Of a DNA stretch of 6,222 bases, positions 4,176 to 6,222 are shown in pieces. The position numbers and the translations under genes were made by a program. Each line of letters starts with the position of its first letter. Position 1 is the first letter of the stretch. Below the pieces are notes generated by a model, which saw only the letters and a program-made list of their open reading frames with translations, was not told the DNA's origin and made no database searches. Origin of the DNA: an uncultured Eubacteriales bacterium (lineage in GTDB: Bacteria; Bacillota; Clostridia; Lachnospirales; CAG-274); contig CABVAP010000135.1 in NCBI GenBank assembly GCA_902496345.1, forward strand, positions 1 to 6,222, given 5' to 3'.

Positions 4176-4247
4176 TAAAAAAGGTTCGCCAATACTGCAA
4201 ATATCGACGAACCAAAGAAGTAAAAACACGTTAGCCTTTCACCTCTT
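4176..4247 (-). ncRNA. Small structured RNA 1, upstream of and divergent from the DUF3800 gene (about 72 nt)
   Basis: On the minus strand a promoter (4254-4282) predicts a start near 4247. The RNA opens with an 11-bp hairpin (4247-4237 with 4225-4215; AAGAGGUGAAA against UUUUACUUCUU) and an 11-nt loop, GGCUAACGUGU. A 14-bp hairpin with a 3-nt loop follows (4213-4200 with 4196-4183), then six U (4182-4177). All 25 pairs form only if five G-U pairs on the minus strand are allowed; on the plus strand these become A-C mismatches, which supports the strand. No sensible reading frame fits. It is probably a regulatory or effector-associated RNA of the DUF3800 locus, though it might instead act on the 3' end of the repressor 2 mRNA. 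Confidence 0.7.
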
Positions 4248-4253
4248 GACACC

Positions 4254-4282
4254 ATTATACAAAATTAATCAAATTTTGTAAA
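4254..4282 (-). promoter_or_regulatory. Promoter of small RNA 1 with a dyad in its spacer
   Basis: On the minus strand TTTACA (4282-4277), a 17-bp spacer and TATAAT (4259-4254) form a near-consensus promoter. The spacer lies within a perfect 9-bp inverted repeat, TACAAAATT/AATTTTGTA (4258-4266 and 4272-4280), a likely operator that could co-regulate the rightward DUF3800 gene. Confidence 0.7.
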
Positions 4283-4312
4283 TATTTATATATCAAGGAG
4301 TGAAAAAAAACT

Positions 4313-4972
4313 TTGCTTTATATCTGGATAGACGAGTCATACGACTCGCCAAACGTTTTAGACCCTAAATATCTTGTTTTAGGTTCTGTTGTGTTAAATG
4401 AAAATAGCAATTCAAAAATTATAGACGTTATTCACAGCAGAACAATGTACAGGATAAAAGAATTTAACAAAGCCAATAAGAAAAAAATAAGACTATCAAA
4501 CAATGAATTACACGAAAACGACTTGTATAAGAAAAAATTTTCAAGGGTAATTAATTGGTTTTTGTCAGAACTAGCAACAACAAACAATATAAATTTTTTT
4601 GTGACACATACAAATATTGAAAATAATAAAGATAATACATTTTCACTTGATACAAATACTTATTGCAAAACTACTCTAAATTTGATAATTCTCATATTTA
4701 ACAAACTATTACCAAACCCAAAAGAACCAATAAAAATATATTTGGATATGCTTTTTAAAAACGAGACAAAAAAACAAAATGAAATATTAAATTATCTTAC
4801 TAGTAACTTAAAAAACTATAATGTTGATATATCTTTTAATGACTCTGCTTCAATAAAGGGCTTACAGGCAGCTGACTGCGTAACTGGGACTTTTCGCCGT
4901 TTTTTGCGAAATGAAAAAACTAAATCATTTGAAATAATAAAAGATAAGATTGTTTATTTACAAAAAAAATAA
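4313..4972 (+). CDS. DUF3800-family protein (predicted RNase H-like nuclease)
   Basis: The 219-residue product begins MLYIWIDESYDS, the hallmark DUF3800 opening (Y-I/V-D-E-S-G/x-D). Other family features follow: an E65-containing segment (NNELHEND), hydrophobic strand INFFVTH (93-99), strand IKIYLDMLF with D145, and the ending DSASIKGLQAADCVTGTFRR with D188, the usual 'LQ-x-AD' motif. The acidic set D7/E8, E65, D145 and D188 would suit a metal-dependent nuclease of RNase H-like fold; catalysis is inferred, not known. The start is TTG at 4313, with AAGGAG 12 nt upstream; no better in-frame start exists and the conserved motif begins at residue 3. The gene ends at a hairpin (4969-4994). It is flanked by two minus-strand RNAs, matching earlier reports of candidate structured RNAs near DUF3800 genes. 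Confidence 0.85.
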   Translation: MLYIWIDESYDSPNVLDPKYLVLGSVVLNENSNSKIIDVIHSRTMYRIKEFNKANKKKIRLSNNELHENDLYKKKFSRVINWFLSELATTNNINFFVTHTNIENNKDNTFSLDTNTYCKTTLNLIILIFNKLLPNPKEPIKIYLDMLFKNETKKQNEILNYLTSNLKNYNVDISFNDSASIKGLQAADCVTGTFRRFLRNEKTKSFEIIKDKIVYLQKK

Positions 4973-4994
4973 GGGTAGAAACATCTACCCTTAT
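4969..4994 (-). terminator. Terminator hairpin at the DUF3800 stop codon, U-tract on the minus strand
   Basis: ATAAGGGTAG (4969-4978) and CTACCCTTAT (4985-4994) are perfect 10-bp arms with a 6-nt loop, overlapping the DUF3800 stop codon. Leftward RNA continues into eight U, a strong terminator. Rightward RNA continues into AAACTAC, so for DUF3800 it is only a weak or protective hairpin. It backs up the end of RNA 2. Confidence 0.75.
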
Positions 4995-5003
4995 AAACTA
5001 CTT

Positions 5004-5122
5004 AAAAAAATAAAGGATAAGGCTCCTCGTGTCTCAGGCGATTGCCTGCACCTTAACTTGTGCAATTACAGTACATAAACACCGTAATCCATATTAGCGG
5101 GACAAGTGGACTTATCTTTTAT
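5004..5122 (-). ncRNA. Structured RNA 2, downstream of and convergent with DUF3800 (about 119 nt)
   Basis: Read on the minus strand, the ends close a long helix. AUAAAAGAUAAG (5122-5111) pairs with CUUAUCCUUUAU (5021-5010) with one A-C mismatch. After a 2-nt bulge, UCCACUUGUC (5110-5101) pairs with GACACGAGGA (5033-5024) with two mismatches. Inside are an 8-bp stem with one G-U (5088-5081 with 5072-5065, 8-nt loop), a 5-bp stem UGCAC/GUGCA (5064-5060 with 5051-5047, loop AAGUUAAG) and a GGC-AAUC-GCC hairpin (5046-5037) that could extend into CAGGC/GCCUG. Seven U follow the closing helix. The promoter is at 5129-5157. The locus and complexity fit the candidate RNA motifs reported near DUF3800 genes; I cannot assign a specific motif number. 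Confidence 0.72.
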
Positions 5123-5128
5123 GCTATT

Positions 5129-5157
5129 ATTATATATCACATTTTAATTTTTGTATA
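5129..5157 (-). promoter_or_regulatory. Promoter of structured RNA 2
   Basis: On the minus strand TATAAT (5134-5129) is perfect. TATACA (5157-5152) lies 17 bp upstream and matches four of six -35 positions. The expected start, near 5122-5120, coincides with the first base of the closing helix of RNA 2. Confidence 0.6.
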
Positions 5158-5229
5158 CCCGTTAATTTAATATATGTAATAACTATAGTTTGTTTGTATA
5201 TATTTTTCATATTAAGGAGGTAAAAAAAG

Positions 5230-5601
5230 TTGAAAAAAGCAAATTTTAATCTATCATTGAATATAGAAAAAGCAGAAAAAAACAAAGTAGAGTATTCAAA
5301 CTGGCGAAAAAAAAACTTTGATTATAAACTTGGTTTTTTTATAATATTTCAATCATTTAGAGATAAATATATTTTGAAAAAAATTTCTGGGGGTGCTCTT
5401 AAATTATATTTATATTTATCAACATTTATAAATAACGATACTGGTGAATGTTGGGTGACCATTAATCGTATAGCTGAATATTTTGAAATTAACCAAAGGA
5501 CTGCCAGCAACTGGCTAAAAGAATTAGAACGCTTAAATTTAATTGAACGAATACAGTTTAAACCAAAAGAACCTGCACACACATACTTTAAACCTTATTA
5601 A
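5230..5601 (+). CDS. Small winged-helix DNA-binding protein (HTH_36-like) of the cargo locus
   Basis: The 123-residue product starts with TTG at 5230, with a perfect AAGGAGGT 8 nt upstream. A lysine-rich N-terminal region (1-32) is followed by LGFFIIFQSFRDKYI and then a winged-helix domain: SGGALKLYLYLSTFINNDTG, WVTINRIAEYFEINQRTASNWLKELERLNLIERIQF, and a short wing ending TYFKPY. The pattern 'ALK-x-Y-x-Y-L ... IA-x-YF ... RT-x-x-NW-x-KELE-x-x-LI' is typical of helix-turn-helix proteins found in replication initiators and element regulators. It lacks any further domain, so it is more likely a regulator than an initiator. It follows the DUF3800-RNA unit on the same strand as DUF3800. The palindrome AACTATAGTT (5181-5190) and a possible -10 box (TATAGT 5184-5189) lie upstream. 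Confidence 0.7.
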   Translation: MKKANFNLSLNIEKAEKNKVEYSNWRKKNFDYKLGFFIIFQSFRDKYILKKISGGALKLYLYLSTFINNDTGECWVTINRIAEYFEINQRTASNWLKELERLNLIERIQFKPKEPAHTYFKPY

Positions 5602-5682
5602 GTTTAATATTTTTATAATAAATTCAAAGTTAGCATTTATTAACAATATACCCTTTTAAGCTCTCATTTTCAAACATTTCAG

Positions 5683-5717
5683 AAGCTGACTAGGTACAAC
5701 TCCTTATCAGCTTTTTT
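5683..5717 (+). terminator. Intrinsic terminator downstream of the winged-helix gene
   Basis: AAGCTGA (5683-5689) pairs with TCAGCTT (5707-5713), with an inner AGG/CCT pairing in the 17-nt loop, followed by a run of six T that begins within the 3' arm (5712-5717). It is about 80 bp past the stop codon at 5601. Confidence 0.65.
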
Positions 5718-5756
5718 ACTATCACAATTTACAAACCCATAAAAAGGACTCGCCAC

Positions 5757-6120
5757 CGTTTCCAATTTCGGAAACGCTTTACAGCTTAACAATTTTGTGA
5801 AACTGTATAAATCAATAATAATGCCGTTTTTTCGGCTCAATTTTGAGCCGTCCCACTGAACTCAAAATTGACGTCAGTAACTAACTAATTTAAACTTAGG
5901 GGCTTCGGTTAGGGTCAAATTCTCCCCGACCAAAAGAAGACACGACTTATAAAAGGGGTGTCCCAATTGGTTACCCCCTTTGGTTTTGGACAAAAAAGTC
6001 CAAAAGTAAATTATCGTCAAAAATGACGAAAACCATATTTATTTTATGGCTATCTAAATGACCTGACAGAACGATTCGTTCGGTTAGTTCCTCTGCGATT
6101 GGGTCGCCCTAAAACAGGGC
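5757..6120 (+). other. Gene-free, hairpin-dense region before the integrase (candidate structured RNA or DNA site)
   Basis: No gene fits between 5602 and 6184, but consecutive inverted repeats fill 5757-6120. These are CGTTTCC/GGAAACG (5757-5776), an 11-bp imperfect stem (5780-5807), CGGCTCAA/TTGAGCCG (5833-5850), an alternative 11-bp stem 5837-5847 with 5861-5871, a 7-bp plus wobble stem (5952-5981), TTTTGGAC/GTCCAAAA with an A6 loop (5984-6005), TCGTCA/TGACGA (6014-6029), CCATA/TATGG (6033-6049), CTGAC-GAACG/CGTTC-GTTAG (6063-6087) and GCCCT/AGGGC (6106-6120). G-U pairs in two stems (5952-5981 and 6063-6087) favour a plus-strand RNA; one at 5780-5807 favours the minus strand. Alternatives are an integrase/excisionase-binding region or a single-strand origin. 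Confidence 0.45.
5854..5880 (+). repeat. Dispersed 27-bp repeat, copy B, before the integrase
   Basis: Matches 2281-2307 (inside rha) at 26 of 27 positions in the same orientation. In a plus-strand transcript it would be complementary to rha mRNA. Part of it (5861-5871) can also pair with 5837-5847, in competition with the hairpin at 5833-5850. Confidence 0.9.
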
Positions 6121-6184
6121 TTCCACAGCTTTGCAATATAACAACTTTTAAAACATTAAACCTTAACAAAAGGAGTGATAAACA

Positions 6185-6222
6185 ATGGCAAATAAGCGAG
6201 GAAATGGCGAGGGAACTATATC
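6185..6222 (+). CDS. int: Site-specific tyrosine integrase, N-terminal start (runs off the right edge)
   Basis: Only 12 complete codons are visible: MANKRGNGEGTI. This opening (basic residues then GNGEGTI/GSI) is typical of phage and conjugative-element tyrosine integrases, where it begins the arm-type DNA-binding domain. ATG at 6185 is preceded by AAAAGGAGTG with 7 nt spacing. The orientation, opposite to the early operon and downstream of the repressors, is the usual lysogeny-module arrangement in phages of Gram-positive hosts. The catalytic domain and the attachment site would lie to the right of the window and cannot be checked here. Confidence 0.75.
   Translation, partial: MANKRGNGEGTI

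Noticed and set aside
5018..5070. Riboswitch controlling the winged-helix gene
   Set aside because: The fold and terminator are on the opposite strand to that gene, and the RNA ends before any downstream gene in its own direction, so a cis-acting leader role does not fit.
5349..5582. Minus-strand frame of 77 codons inside the winged-helix gene
   Set aside because: It is a shadow of the plus-strand gene, which has a perfect ribosome binding site and a recognisable domain.
5757..6120. CRISPR array
   Set aside because: The inverted repeats differ from one another in sequence; there is no constant direct repeat with regular spacers.
1..6222. tRNA or rRNA genes
   Set aside because: No cloverleaf with GTTCRA-type T-arm or recognisable rRNA segment was seen on either strand.

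Overview
The window looks like the lysogeny and early-replication end of a temperate phage (or closely related integrative element) from a low-GC Gram-positive bacterium (Bacillota). The evidence is the strongly AT-rich sequence, the purine-rich AGGAGG-type ribosome binding sites, several TTG/GTG starts, and phage families typical of that phylum: replisome organizer, Rha, small XRE repressors, and an integrase beginning MANKRGNGEG. I cannot name the species.

Layout. From 1 to about 2680 a leftward (minus strand) early operon reads, in transcription order: a small XRE/Cro-like regulator, a Rha-family protein, an unknown 92-residue protein, a 44-residue micro-protein, an excisionase-type HTH_17 protein, a short winged-helix replication protein, and the N-terminal 195 residues of a phage replisome organizer that runs off the left edge. 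Possible origin-like repeats and palindromes lie inside that last gene. Next come two complete divergent repressor switches in tandem. Switch 1 (2425-2999) has two GTATTC-N5-GAATAC operators, one of which exactly fills the 17-bp spacer of a consensus TTGACA/TATAAT promoter. Switch 2 (3299-4059) has unrelated operators, ATTGC-N6-GCAAT, in five copies. Between the switches lies a truncated second rha allele, which indicates that one immunity region was joined onto another by recombination.

From 4060 to 5601, between repressor 2 and the integrase, is an accessory cargo locus: a DUF3800 protein (predicted RNase H-like nuclease) flanked on both sides by minus-strand structured RNAs, each with its own promoter and terminator, followed by a small winged-helix protein. 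RNA1 is about 72 nt (two hairpins). RNA2 is about 119 nt (long discontinuous closing helix and an internal multi-stem junction). Structured RNAs beside DUF3800 genes have been reported before as candidate motifs of unknown function, so this is the best candidate for a poorly described system here.

From 5602 to 6184 there is no gene, but there is a terminator and then a very dense run of hairpins (5757-6120). This run contains a 27-bp stretch (5854-5880) that matches the rha coding sequence (2281-2307) at 26 of 27 positions. A plus-strand transcript of it would be antisense to rha mRNA. The integrase gene begins at 6185 and leaves the window.

How it may work together (inference): repressors 1 and 2 hold the leftward operon silent. 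Rha and the Cro-like proteins push toward lytic growth. Neither repressor has a visible S24 autocleavage or ImmA partner, so derepression would have to come from another route such as an antirepressor. The DUF3800-RNA locus sits where temperate phages often carry superinfection-exclusion or defence cargo.
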